Source of the DNA: Impatiens glandulifera | Taxonomy: Eukaryota > Streptophyta > Magnoliopsida > Ericales > Balsaminaceae | Direction: 5' to 3' | Assembly (NCBI RefSeq): GCF_907164915.1 | Contig: NC_061862.1 | Span: 64,916,228-64,980,227 of the forward strand | DNA length: 64,000 nt | Shown: one piece after another, positions 49,200 through 61,832 of the stretch | Numbering within the stretch: the stretch's first letter is position 1 | Layout of the letters: each line of letters starts with the position of its first letter | Translations under genes and position numbers: made by a program | Notes under the pieces: model-generated | What the model was told of the DNA's origin: nothing | The model's database searches: none | The model's input: the letters and a program-made list of their open reading frames with translations, nothing else

Positions 49200-52100
49200 A
49201 TCCTCCTTCATTATATATCAGCGATTATGAATTCAAGTAAGTTTTCTTTTCATCATATTAAAATTTATATTATCACATCTCTATTTTATATGTATTATAT
49301 ATTTTTATGCATTGGTTTATTTTTAGATGCATGATATAATTTTTTATTTTTGTTATGTATTATAGATTTAAAAATTTTATAAGTATTTAAATTTAAATAA
49401 TTCAATTTAGTTTAGAAATAAATAAACTTATATCCTTAGTTTTAGTTTAATTTTGTAAATATTAATAGAATTTATATTTGATTTATTAAAATCTTATTTT
49501 ACATTTTCTATATTTAATTATAAATAATTTAAATTTTAAATAAACAAATTTAAATCAAAACTATTAATTTATTTAATTTTATTTTTAGCGTATAATTATT
49601 ATTTTTTATATAAATTTATATTCTCATTAAATTTTAATTTTGCATTAAACATTTTTTTTTTAAAATTTAAATTTGTTTTTAACTTATAAAAAATACATGT
49701 TTACTATTTAATCTAATATTATATAAATTTTGCATTTTTTTAATTAAATTTAAATTTACATTTAACATATTTTGTATTAAATTTTATTTCGTTTTAAACT
49801 TATATATTTCTTATGAATATATTTTTATTAAATAATTTTAAATTTTGAATTAAACTTATTTTTACCATTAATTCATAAAAAAATTTATATTATATATATG
49901 TTTCATTAAACTTATAAAATTATATTTTTTTCAATTTAATCTAATATAATTTAAATTTTATTAAACTTATTTATATTAAATTTAAATTATCATTAAACCT
50001 ATTTAAAAAAAATCATTATATTTTATTTAAATTTACTTATTTATTTCTTATATTAAAAATAATATATATTTTTTAAATAATCTTATAATTTTTATAAATA
50101 ATTTAAAATTTTGACTTAAATTTGAATTTATTATTAATTCATAAATAAATTTTATATTTTAAATTAAATTTATTTAATTAAATTTAAATTTTCATTAAAC
50201 TTATTAAAATTGTATTTTTCTATTAAATATAATATATTTTAAATTTGTATTAACTTTTTATAATTTTTTTATAATCTAATATAATTTAAATTTAAAATTA
50301 GTATTAAACTTATTAAAAATAAATTTTGTATTGTATTTTATTTAGTATTTTACTTATATATTTTTTATATTAAGAATATTACTTGTATTTTAAATATTAT
50401 TATAATGTTTATCAATAATTTTAAATTTTAAATTAAACTTATATTATATTTTAATTCATAAAATATTTTTATATTTTTACAAAACTAAAATTTGTAAAAT
50501 TTTATTAATGTTTTTTTATGTAATCAAATATCATTTAAATTTTCATTAAAAAAAGAGTTTTATTAAATTTAAAAATATATTTTGAATTAAATTTTAATTT
50601 GTTTTTTATTTATATATTTTTATATTAAGAATATTATTTATTTTTTAAAATATTTTTATAATATACATAAATTATTTTAAAACTTTTTTATTAAACTATA
50701 TTTATAATTAATTCATAAATTAAATGTATTTTCATTAAATTTAAATTTGCATTAAACTTATTAAAATTTCATTTTTTTTATTTAATCTAGTATAATTTAA
50801 ATTTTGTATAAAACTTACTTTCATTCAATTCAAAGGATCAAGCTTATTAAAAAAAATTGTATTAAATTTTATTTAAATTTTTACTTATTTCTTATATTAA
50901 GAATATTATTTACTTTTAAATATTCATACTATGTTTATAAATAATTTTAAATTAAACTTATATTTATCATTAAATCATAAACAAACTTTTATATTTTGCA
51001 TTAAACTTATAAATGTTGTATTATTTCTATTTTCATGTAATATAATTTAAATTTTTCAATAAACTCATTTTCACTAAATTTAAATTTATATTAAATTTAT
51101 TAAACACATATTTTGCATTAAAGTTTATTTATTTTTTTTACTTATATATTTCTTATATTATGAATATTGTTTATTTTTGATAAACAAACTTATATATTTT
51201 ATATATTTTATTAAATAAAAATTTTGTTTTCAGAATTAGAACACGTTGTCATTTTGTGCTTGACAACCAAAATGAGATCTTTAAGAAATCTCCAAGAACA
51301 TTGTGTAAGTAGAAGTAAAGGAATTTTCGAATTACAATAATAGTGAAGGTCTAAAGGAATTTTCGAATTACAATAATAGTGAAGGTCTGAGAATGCACAT
51401 ACCACATCCCGGGTGGATTTAAATAATTTAAGAAGCGATAATCTAGTTAGATCAATACCAAGGTGAAGTGTGTTGTCCGGAATATCCGGTTACGAACTAC
51501 TCATGAAGATCAAGGTAAGGTTTATATCTGAAAAAGTAAAAATTTGAATAGAAAGAGAAAAAGAAATTATATTTTTTTTAATTTGTAAGTTTTTCCAAAT
51601 TTAGAGAGATTCCAATTGTGTTAATGTCATCAAAAAATGTATTGAATTGAATTGACGGATAAAAATTATTGATTGATTGTTTTTTCTATGAACTAATCAA
51701 CCGTTACTTTTGATAGTAACTTCTACAAAGTCATTAATGATCCTATAAATTCCTTATTTGGATCGGAGCTTGGTCATCATCTTCTACCTACTAGTACTCA
51801 TGTCCCATCTCATCTTTTTGTCAATAAAATTTTATGAAGTTATTTCTTGACATCCATGCATTTGATTATCAGGGATTAGATTTTCTTAGAGATTTTCGCT
51901 CTGCTGATCAGAATAGACTAGCAACCAGCACCAAACATTCCAGTTATTGGCTATTTATCGAATGTTAATGGACCTTTGAAACCATAATTGAATGGTAAAC
52001 TCTCTATATTAAGGTTTCTGCATTCGCTCAAGTTATTTTCTATATGGTAAAGTAGACCTAATTATAATTTGAATTTTTTTTTCTAGTTTCTGATTTTGTT

Positions 52101-53021
52101 TGAATTTGATAAATTGTTTTGAAAAATTTATCACGATATTGTTTCACACTGAATATTAGTGTGATGAAAAAATGAGCAGTTTGTTTCTCGTTGTGTTTTA
52201 GGACTTCCCTCGTTAAAGGGTTTTAGTAAATTTTATACATCAATTTGTTAATAGCAGTCAAGCTAGTGTTCCTTTTTATATTTTCATCATTTGCCTCTTC
52301 TAGTTTTAGGTTGTCAATAGGTGATAAATGACACAATATACGTGACCATAGCAACATGCATCATGGGCTAGACACTTTTTTGCCGATAAAAGAAAAAAAA
52401 TTCATTAATGCATAGGTTGCACTCCATATTCTCTATGAAATCTAAATTTTGAAAATATTGATACATTTCATTTTAGTTTCTAGGATAATGTGTCATGGTC
52501 AATCTAAACTACGGTTCTTTCTAGGTTTTATATTTTACAATTAATATGTATTTTCATTATTTGCAAATTCATATGTAGTATGTTATTTGTTAGCTAAAAT
52601 TGATTCATATGTAGTATATTATTTATTAGGTAAAATTGATTAATATGTCAGAGCTAGAGGCCCTCACCTTGAGAGATTCTTTGAATTGGAGGGATATTGG
52701 AATAACTCTCAAATTATTTAGAGAGTTGGTCCTATTCTGGTGACAACACATAATCGATCCTGATGATCCCAATTCTTTGGATGTCTTTGGAGAGGCAATA
52801 AAGTTGGTTCTATTCTGGTGACAACACATAATCGATCCTGGTGATCCCAATTCTTTGGATGTCTTTGGAGAGGTAATATGGTGCTAGTGGTTGGACTTCT
52901 GAATTTGAGCGGGTAGAACAATTTACTGAAATTGAATTATGTAAGCTGCAAGCACGAGAAAAACTAAATGCAGAAAACTTGTAAAACATCTGGTGAATGA
53001 ACACTTTTGGGGGTTGGTATG
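49200..53021 (+). repeat. Tandem unit U5, ending at the block B junction
   Basis: Satellite 49370-51225, exon-like part 51230-52950. The aattttcgaattacaataatagtgaaggtct stretch is doubled (51320-51385), and the ctggtgacaacacataatcg segment is doubled (52736-52880). At about 53003-53021 the unit stops and, after ~18 bp of filler, sequence of the minus-strand membrane-protein gene begins. Confidence 0.8.
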
Positions 53022-53261
53022 TTAAACCCACTTGAATCTTCAAACAGTCTTCAGTTTCAAGCTGGATATCGAATTCAGCCGCCTTTCTCATCCCCTTACA
53101 TCCTGGTCTTCCACATCTCTTGTTCAAACATGCGGGAATTGCTAAAACAGCTGCTGTTACAAACAGAACACACAGACCTAGATATCCGTAAATCAAAGGA
53201 GTTGCTGAAATCTCATGTTTGACCGAGATAACGATAATCGGAATGATTTGGAACAGGGTGC
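53022..53261 (-). pseudogene. L34e-superfamily membrane protein gene, internal remnant (block B)
   Basis: Matches 27806-28047 of the intact gene, covering about residues 80-160 (second membrane span, Cys/basic cluster, AEFDIQLETEDCLK). The beginning of the gene is replaced by a CACTA-like fragment and the end by U5 sequence. A 1-nt loss near 53037 shifts the frame after the DCLK motif, and one Val codon of the span is missing. Small spurious frames run from here into U5. Non-functional. Confidence 0.88.
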
Positions 53262-53625
53262 ACCGGTGAAAAAGGGGTCAAAACCGAGAGTTAAAACTCT
53301 CGGTTTTGACCCTATAACTTTCGGTGAAGACACCTTACCGAAGGTTTTAGTTACCCTCGCCATCCCTCGGTATTGACTCTCTCGGGACTTCCAAAAGAGA
53401 AAAACCGAGAGTTATATGAAAACTTTCGGGTTTTTCTCTTTGTGGAAAAACCGAGGGTTTTACAAGACCTTTCGGTTTTTCTCTTTGTGGAAAAACCGAG
53501 GGTTTTACAAAGACCTTTCGGTTTTCCTCTTTTGTGGAAAAACCGAGGGTTTTATAAAGACTTTCGGTTTTCCTCTTTTTACAAATAACTTTCGGTTTTT
53601 CTCTGTGTGGAAAAACCGAGGGTTT
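53261..53625 (+). mobile_element. CACTA-like terminal fragment
   Basis: Starts CACCGGTGAAAAAGGGGTC exactly where homology to block A stops. An 18-bp perfect inverted repeat with a 2-nt loop follows (53275-53292 / 53295-53312, ggtcaaaaccgagag / ctctcggttttgacc). Then come about five ~46-50-bp units, each with ctttcggtttttc and gaaaaaccgagggtttt facing each other. CACTA (En/Spm) elements start CAC and carry such subterminal accgaggg repeats. No second terminus is present. It replaces about 400 bp of block A (28047-28452) including the start of the membrane-protein gene. The frames at 53373-53847 are repeat artefacts. Confidence 0.65.
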
Positions 53626-53865
53626 TGTCTGCTCTTGGAGATATGGAAGCTCTATGTGTGTGTGAGAGTGTGTGAGAGAGAAAGAGAAAAAGAGAGAAAG
53701 AGAGAGAACAATTCATTAAACACCAACACGATTCACATATCTCCTTCCTTCCTCGCCGTTTCTGTAATCTCTATCGCCTCCTTAGAGAGACGGGTCGCCT
53801 CCTTAGAGAGACGGGTCATACACGTATACGAGATCGGGTTTGATTGATTTGGGGTAATTTTGATT

Positions 53866-53990
53866 TTATATATTATTTAAATTAAATAATTATTATTTTA
53901 GCATAAAGACGTATGTATAAATATTTATTTGAATTCTTTATTATGCTAAAATAATAATTAATTTTTTTATTTAAATATTAAAGATTTTAT
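53866..53990. repeat. Small foldback repeat (block B copy)
   Basis: Same stem-loop as 28661-28785: attattattttagcataaag facing ctttattatgctaaaataat. Confidence 0.65.
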
Positions 53991-54570
53991 ACATATAATT
54001 TTCTGACTTTTCAAACACATATTGACAATCTATATATATCTAACAACGCTTAATTTAAAATGTTGGAGGTGTAATACACGCTCTCTCCACAATCATTAAC
54101 AAATAAGGTAATTTCTCTTTCCTAATAATTATTTATCTTAATTATTTTCTCTCTCCAAATAATTATATATATAAATATATATAAATTTCTTTCCTAATAT
54201 ATATATATTTCTTTCCCTTAATTTAATTATTTAGTATTTTTTACTCTCTCTTACCATATAAATATTTATATTTTTTTCGCATTAATAATATAAAATATTT
54301 TTTATCAATAATTTTATATTAAAATATATAATATTACATAACATATTTATTTTTATATTTAATAATAACAATATAAATATATATATATATATAATAATAA
54401 TGTTTAAAATCAACATGCACCACATTAATCAATCGTCATTAGATATATAATCACATTATCAAATATTTTATCTCTCCTCTCTCTCCTTCTCTTTATTTTA
54501 TAATTTCTCTTTGCTAATAATTATTTATCTTAATTATTTTCTCTCTCCTAATATATATATATATAAGTTT

Positions 54571-54615
<45 letters not shown>

Positions 54616-55303
54616 CTCCCTTAATTTAATTATTAAGTATTTTTTACTCTCTCTTACCATATAAATATTTATATTTTTTCACTAATATTATAAAATATTT
54701 TTTTTATCAATAATGTTATATTAAAATATATAATATTATATAACATATTTATTTATATATATATATATATAAATATAAAGCACCACATTAATCCATATAT
54801 AATTCATATCATTAAATATTTTCTCACTCCTCTCTCTTTCTCTTCATTTCTTAATTAAATTTTAGTTTTCCATTATTATATATATTATATATAATATATA
54901 TATTTCATTATAAAATATTATCTAAAACATTATCTATATTAATATTAATTCAAGATATAAACAAAAAAATTGGTTATAAATGAATCTAACTTCATAATTT
55001 TTATATTTATTTTATTTATATATAAATATAAACAATTTTTTTTATATTTTTATAAATGCACCTACATTCATAATTTTATATTTATTGGTTACCTTATATA
55101 TATATATATATATTATATTAGTTTTCATCATTAATTTTATATAAATACATTTTATCTTTTATCATACATTTTTTCACTCATCATATATATAATAATATAA
55201 ATAATTTTTATGTTAATATAAAAATTAACTAATTAGTAATAAATATTAAATACAAAATATATATGCATATACAAAATAATAAAATTATTTCAACAATCAT
55301 AAG

Positions 55304-55357
55304 TGGTCTAGCGGTTTAAATGTTCATATTTCATGCGGAAGATCAGGGTTCGAATCC
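55304..55357 (+). other. tRNA-like module in the Helitron (first copy)
   Basis: TGGTCTAGCGGT (55304-55315) resembles a tRNA A box and GGTTCGAATCC (55347-55357) is a perfect B box, 43 nt apart, with an anticodon-arm-like atttcatgcggaagat between. Upstream and downstream acceptor halves do not pair, so it is not a tRNA gene. A second, weaker copy is at 56393-56446. Confidence 0.65.
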
Positions 55358-55389
55358 CAGAAATGCAAAATTTTAAACAAATTATAGGC

Positions 55390-56780
55390 ATATGAAAGTG
55401 TGATGTTGGAATTAGTGGTTGGATTGTCGAGCATTTAAATGTATGAGGTCACGAGATGGAGGTTGGGTGGTCGGTGGTTTGTCGAGTATGATATTGGAAA
55501 TAGTGATTGGTATGACGAGCATTTGAAATTGTGAGGTCATGAAATGGAGGTCGGGTGGTGGGTGGGTTGGGTGGTGGGTGGTTTGTCGAGTGTGAGATCG
55601 GAATTAGTGGTTGGTTTGGCAAGCATTTGAAAGTGTAAGGTCACGAGATAGAGGTCGGGTGGTGAGTGGTTTGTCGAGTGTGAGGTTGGAATTAATGGTT
55701 GGTTTGAAGAGAATTTGAAAGTGTGAGGTCACGAGATAGAAGTCGGGTGGTGGGTGGTTTGTCGAGTGTGATGTCGGAATTAGTGGTTGGATTGTCGAGC
55801 ATTTGAAAGTGTGAGGTCACAAGATGAATGTCGGGTGGTGGGTGGTTTGTCGAGTGTGATGTCGGAATTAGTGGTTGGGTTGGCGAGCATTTGAAAGTGT
55901 GAGGTCACAAGATGAAGGTCGGGTGGTGGGTGGTTTGTCGAGTGTGAGGTCAGAATTATTGGGTGATGGGTGGTTTGTCGAGTGTGATGTCGGAATTAGT
56001 GGTTGGGTTGGCAAGCATTTGAAAGTGTGAGGTCACAAGATGAAGGTCGGGTGGTGGATTGTTTGTCGAGTGTGAAGTTGGAATTATTGGGTGGTGGGTG
56101 GTTTGTCGAGTGTGAAGTCGGAATTATTGGGTGGTGGGTGGTTTGTCGAGTGTGATGTCGGAATTAGTGGTTGGGTTGACAAGCATTTGAAAGTATGAGG
56201 TCACAAGATGAAGGTCGGGTGGTGGGTGGTTTGTCGAGTGTGAAGTCGGAATTATTGGTTGGTTTGACGAGCATTTAAAAGTGTGAGATCACGAGATAGA
56301 GGTCGGGTGGTGGTTAACTAATTGTTAATAAATATTAAATACAAAATATATATGCATACACAAAATAATAAAATTATTTCAACAATCATATGTAATCTAG
56401 CGGTTTAAGTATTCACATTTCATGTGGAAGACCAAGTTTCGAATCTCAAAACATGCAAATTTATATTTTCAACGATATATTCTTGACTATAATATTATGT
56501 GGCGCAACTTTTAACCAAATAATAAGCATCTGAAAGTGTGAGGTCGGAATTAGTGGTTGGTTTGGTGAGCATTTGAAAGTTTGAGGTCACGAGATGGAGG
56601 TCGGGTGGTGGGTTGTTTGTCGAATGTGAGGTCGGAATTAAAGGTTGGTGTGGTGATAAATTGAATGTGTGAGGTCACGAGATGGAGGTCGGGTGGTGGG
56701 TAGTTTGTCGAGTGTAAGGTTGGAATTAATGGTTGGTTTGACGAGCATTTGAAAGTGTGAGGTCACAAGATGATGGTCAA
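55390..56780 (+). repeat. 88-bp minisatellite inside the Helitron
   Basis: Same monomer as 3280-4430 (gtcggaattagtggttgg, gagcatttgaaagtgtgagg, tcgggtggtgggtggtttgt). Roughly a dozen full or partial monomers at 55390-56320 and three at 56520-56780, separated by an A/T plus tRNA-like segment. Some monomers are internally truncated (aattattgggtggtgggtgg). Confidence 0.9.
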
Positions 56781-56924
56781 TTGAGGGGTTAAGTGGGTAT
56801 CGAACGGATAAAATATAAGTTAATATTAAGTTTAAAATGAAACTTAATTTTATCTAAAATATTTATAAATAAATAATATTTTATATATATTCTAATCCGT
56901 GCAAATGCACGGGATTCATGCTAG

Positions 56925-58130
56925 TTGGGTTAAAGATAAAAGATAAGTTAGTGAAGACCCAATACTCTAGAGAAGTGAATCAAGTCCAACATAATTCATT
57001 AGCCCACTAAGTCTAAATATATAATGAAATTTTATGTGATAAAAATTAATTTATTGAAAAAAAAGAACAATCTAAAAAAAATAAAATAATAAGTATCCTC
57101 CATCGATATAACCTATGTATAAGAAAACATCCAAATTTATTATTCCAACATATTTTATTTTGTAAACACTCCTTTAATAAGATTTCTCTTTTCAAAGTTA
57201 ACAATACTAATTTATACAGAATAAATCTACTAATTTAAGTGATAAAATAGTGATTTATAAAATATCAAAAGTCACCCCTCAATGCTTTAAATTTGAGTGA
57301 ATATTTTAACAAAAAAATAAATAACATGAAAATATGAACAATGTGATTAGTTTGTAATCAAAACTAACTTAGTATAAACTTGATTAAAAGATAGTTATTG
57401 CATACCAACATTAATAAGTGTTAGAAATATTGTCTTAATTAAATTACAGAAATATATATAAAATGATCTATAAATAAATGAAATAAATAAAATATATGAA
57501 GAACGAAATCACCGATTGAAATGTTGATTCGAGGCATGTGTTTAACACATTTCCCTTAAAACAGTTACACCGTCTTCCGTTTGTATTTACCGTTGAAAAT
57601 TACGATAAAAGTGATTAGGTTCACTAAGGATATGAATTGCACTACACAAAATGTCATGTTGTTATCAAATGATATATTAATATTATTAATTGAAAGACTT
57701 TAAGTCTACAAGTGAATATGTTTACACTTGAAAGTGCAATCTACGTATGGAAATCTTCTAAGAAAATTATGATGGATAGATTAAACGTTATAATCTATAA
57801 TTTTGACTTATGTCGAAAAATAAAATATTTTTATGCAAAATATATAATCGTTTACACGATGGTAGAATAATTCAAAGACATTTTGTCTACTAATTAGCCT
57901 AGTAAACAATATTTTCATAAAAAAATGTTTAAATGATAAGCATGTAACTTCAAATTTTACATTTTATTTTTATTTTATTAAGCTTTACATTTATCTCAAA
58001 TTTGATTATCACGAATCACAGAAAGAAATCGTATAATAGAAACATTCTTCAACTAATTTAGTAATTAAAATATTAATATATATCAAAAAATCAAAAATAT
58101 GTTAAACGGATAAAAAAAACGTATAATAAT
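56925..58130. other. Non-coding part of duplicon B
   Basis: Near-identical to 28825-30040, differing by scattered substitutions and small indels (e.g. added aaataaataaaatatatgaagaacg-type sequence near 57475-57505). No gene was seen. Confidence 0.55.
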
Positions 58131-58735
58131 GTCAAAGATATATTAGACGGAGCAAAAAATAAATTAAATGGACAAAAAAATTTAAATGTTTCACAAGTAT
58201 GTTAAACAGACCAAAACGTATTAAACATGTCAAAAACGTATAAAATGTGTCAAAAGTGTCAAGACATGTTAAATGCGTCGTTAAACATGTCAAAACATGT
58301 AAAATGTGCCAAAAATATGTTAATATGCCAAAAACGTATTAAAACTTGTCAAATGTGTTAAACGTGCCAAAAACGTATTAAATGTGTCAAAACGTGTTAG
58401 AATATCAAAAACGTGTTAAACGTGCAAAAAACGTGAAAAACGTGTTAAACGTGTCAAAAACGTGAAAACCATGTTAAACGTGTGAAAAAAGTATTAAACA
58501 TGTCAAAAACGTGTTAAACATGTCAAAACGTGTGAAAAACATGTTAAACGTATTAAAAATGTCAAAAACGTGTTAAATGTGTCTAAAATGTGAAAAACAT
58601 GTTAAACGTGTGAAAATGTGTTTTTAGTGAGAAAACGTGTTAAACATGTCAAAAACGTGTTAAACGTGTAAAAACGTATTAAACATGTCAAAAACGTGTT
58701 AAACGTGCCAAAAACGTGAAAACATATTTAATAAA
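58130..58735 (+). repeat. Minisatellite of cgtgttaaacgtgtcaaaaa type (copy B)
   Basis: Counterpart of 30045-30650; several internal units present in block A (around 30310-30420) are missing here, showing copy-number change since duplication. Confidence 0.9.
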
Positions 58736-60210
58736 TTAACATTTTGAACCGATATTTTATTTTTGAATTTAGGAAGTTAAAATGTCGAACCAATATTTTT
58801 ATTTTTAATATATTAAGTTAACACGTTGAATTGATATATTTTTAATGAAAATCGAACTTAAAAAAATCTCTTATTACATTGAGTTATTTTAATTAGTTTT
58901 GTCAAATTAATCTTTTAATAAAATAGATAATATATATTAAAATTATTTTTATTATATTTTATTTTACAAACATAGAAATAGAAATTAAGATTGAATTACA
59001 ATTTTATAATTTTTCCAAACATAGAAATTTAGATTGAATTACAATTTTATAATTTTTTCAAACATAAAAATTGAATGGTAATTCAATGCCAATTCACATG
59101 GAATTGGAATTGAGATTCCAATGCCAATTCCACTAATCCAAACATACAATGATATTTCAAAAACAAAAGATTACAACTAGTACAAGTTCACCTTAAATGC
59201 ACCTGTGGATAGTGCTCTAAAGTGACATGAAAATAATTAAGTGATGATGATTAAAATTATAATAATGTAATAAAGAATATATTTTTTAAATCTAAACAAA
59301 GAAGTATTTTGATTCAATTATGTTTATTTATAAAATAATATTTATTTAATTATATATATATATATATGTATTATGTTTAAATATTTTTCAAAAATTTATC
59401 ATATAATATATAATAATAAAACAATTTAAAATTTGATACAACAAATTTTTAAAATATTTTAATTATATTTTTTTGTATTATTTTTCATTATATAAAAAAA
59501 TAAAATTATACCTATATATATTAAATTATTAATATTATATAACTTAATCTAAAAAATTGAAATTATAATAAAAACTCATATATAATATTTTGTATCAATT
59601 TAATAAAATGTTAAGTTTTAAATTTTAAATTTGACTGAATGAGATTAAGGAAAGATATTGGAGAAAGATTCTCAAACAACTTTTTGGAACAAAAATTTCC
59701 CAAAAATCAAGACAATTAAAAGAAATTCTTAACAGAAAATTCCTAAAATTAAAAAATAAATCTAAACCCAAAAACCAAGACAATTAAAAGAAAATCTTAA
59801 TAGAAAATTCCTAAAATTAAAAATAAATCTAAATCCAAAAACCAAGACAATTAAAAGAAAATCTTAACAGAAAATTCTAAAATTAAAAAATAAATCTAAA
59901 CCCAAAAACCAAGACAATTAAAAGAAAATCCTAACAGAAAATTCCTTAAATTAAAAAGTAAATCTAAACCCAAAAGCTAAGACAATTAAAACCTAAATCC
60001 TAAGGAAATCTAAACCTATCTATAAGATAACTCTCTCCTTCTCTGCTCTGCACCGTATGTATATAGCCGTCTTCATTGGGATCGCTTGGCAACCAACAGC
60101 CGACTTCGTCGACCGACCGACGATCCAAGTTCCGGGAAATCGCCGAGGATCTATTCCTCTTCTCCATCATCATTACGGTTGGGGATGAAGAAGGTCATTC
60201 GTTAGTCTGT
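58736..60210. other. Non-coding part of duplicon B with 66-bp tandem repeat and leader-like segment
   Basis: 58736-59690 matches 30651-31594. The 66-bp tandem repeat is at about 59690-60005. The GC-richer leader-like segment is at 60030-60210. Same order as block A. Confidence 0.6.
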
Positions 60211-60256
60211 GTTTGATTGTTTCAGTTTCTTTGTTTATTTGTTGTAAGTTTGGCAA

Positions 60257-60776
60257 ATGATGTTCCTTGCATACCGTGTTCACCTGGAACCCTGGAGAAA
60301 GCGGGGTTTTGGGAAAACAGAGGGGATTGTTTCAGAAACAGGGTGGGCTTCTAAAGGTGATGCGAATGAAGCTGGGGCGAATGAGGAGAATGCTAGGACT
60401 TATAATAAAAATCTACGAAAGAGATTGTTGAAGAAGAAGGGTACTCCTTATAGGCCGAAGAGAACTGTGAAGGGATATGTTTTCGCATTGTTTAATGAGA
60501 ATCTGAAACCGGGTCCTACTTCTGAGAGGAATTTCGGATTGTTTAAGGCTGATGGAAGTACTGCTTATGATATTGGGTTTAGGGGTCTTGTACCCTCTTC
60601 GGGTTCATCATTTAAGATTAAGGTTAGTATTTATTGTTCTTTAATCATTAACTTGTGTTTTTTCTATTATATACTTATCAATGTTTTCTTCTCCAATGTA
60701 GAATTTCAGGTTTGGCGGTTGGACAAACATGGCGGCATGTGCTATGGCCACTCTGTTTCTCAATAATTTCGGTTAG
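60257..60776 (+). pseudogene. GH17 beta-1,3-glucanase 3' fragment, copy B (frame open)
   Basis: Exons 60257-60622 and 60702-60776, joined by a 79-bp GT-AG intron, give 146 residues. Residues 25-30, VSETGW, carry the Glu that is the catalytic nucleophile of GH17. NARTYNKNLRKRLLKKKGTP, YVFALFNEN, KPGPTSERNFGLF and AYDIGFRGL are the ordered end of the GH17 barrel. The second exon adds a hydrophobic tail ([15 protein letters not shown]) as in GPI-anchored wall glucanases. Full enzymes exceed 300 residues and hold the acid/base Glu in the missing N-terminal half, so this cannot be an active enzyme. Residues 1-23 do not look like GH17 and may come from another source or from intron. Copy A has an extra frameshift. 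An HSP70 fragment follows after ~55 bp. Confidence 0.85.
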
Positions 60777-60829
60777 AATCAATAATACATTGTAATTTTT
60801 ATTTGTTCATTTTAAATAAAGCTCTCAAA

Positions 60830-61832
60830 CTCATTCATGAACAGAGAAGACGAGAAGGGTTCACTGTCAAACTAGAAGAAGTAGAGGATTGGCTGTATGA
60901 AGATGGGGAAGATGAGATTAACGGAGTATACGTTGATAAACTTGATGAACTCAAGAAGGTACTATTTTCAATACTCTCTATCTTCTGAATTTGAAGGAAT
61001 TTCTGTTGGCCTAACTTCAAAAACCAAATTTGTAGCAAGGTGATCCTATAGAAGAGCGCCACATGGTACATACAGAGAGGGGTTCAGTGATAGACCAGCT
61101 TGTGTATTGCATCAATAGCTACAGAGAGGCTGCAATGTCAACTGATCCCAAGTTCGATCATATTGAATTATCGGAGAAGGAAAAGGTACGATACACAATT
61201 GGTTTTCTTATACAAAATGTATTAAGAGTTTTTTTCGCATATAATCTCTCTGTTTTACCTATATTAGTAACACCTTGTTTGGAAGAAGACCTCTAAAACA
61301 TCATTGTGTTATTTTAGTCTAATTTATTTAAAATCTCTGATCAGAAGACCCGGATTTGTTTTCAAACAAGAAGTCAGATTAAGTTCTTAAATTTTCCATA
61401 TGATGAGTTAGTGTTTATCACTTAATATGATGTTTGTTATGTATTTTTTAAATTTGGATAATGATCCATAAAAATCTATATTTCATTAAATTCACAATGA
61501 TCTCTATATCAAATGAAGCTAAAATTCATATTTTAATCCAGTTCTTGATTTAAAAAATAATCTTAACACCAAATCAAAAAGAAAATTACACTATAATCTC
61601 GATAGTGATCTAGAAAATAATCTCGATAGTGATCCAGAAAATGATATTACCAATTGACAATTTTTCAATTGAATGAAAGATTACAACAACATACCTGTTT
61701 CTTTCTTTCAAATAGTTTGGAAAATTATATTTTTGATTTAATTATTAAAGTTTATCTAAACTTACTTTCATTCTTAAGTGTTGAATATTGTATTTTTAGG
61801 TACTGAATGAGTGTGTGAAAGCTGAAGGCTGA
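60830..61832 (+). pseudogene. HSP70-14/15-like (Hsp110 group) 3' exon fragment, copy B
   Basis: Exon pieces at about 60830-60958, 61036-61185 and 61800-61832, with the same residues and splice sites as copy A, ending in the same premature stop after VLNECVKAEG. The intron before the last piece is ~55 bp shorter than in copy A (loss near 61399). No upstream HSP70 domains exist; the preceding DNA is the 3' end of the glucanase fragment. Both fragments have the same orientation, so a chimeric transcript is conceivable but not shown. Confidence 0.88.

Larger units (their letters stand above)
54029..56924 (+). mobile_element. Complete non-autonomous Helitron (2896 bp)
   Basis: 5' end TCTATATATATCTAACAACG preceded by host A (54028). 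3' end: hairpin CCGTGCAAATGCACGG (56897-56912), 8 nt, CTAG (56921-56924), then host T (56925). Block A shows the uninterrupted site (28824|28825) with no target duplication. Inside: A/T-rich head with (at)n tracts, two blocks of tRNA-like module plus 88-bp minisatellite, and A/T-rich tail. There is no Rep, helicase or other coding sequence, so it must have moved with proteins from elsewhere. The very similar 5' start and hairpin of the short units at 1-2078 and 62231-62741 suggest the same helper. Insertion happened after the A/B duplication, or was lost cleanly from A (less likely, since Helitrons are not known to excise precisely as a rule). Confidence 0.93.

Noticed and set aside
52626..52921. 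Overlapping minus-strand frames with repeated MCCHQNRT/QRHPKNWDHQ peptides
   Set aside because: Produced by the local duplication in U5; no conservation as protein in the other U copies.
53373..53847. Overlapping frames with repeated FFSLWKNRGF-type peptides
   Set aside because: Translation of the CACTA-like subterminal repeats; periodicity follows the DNA repeat.
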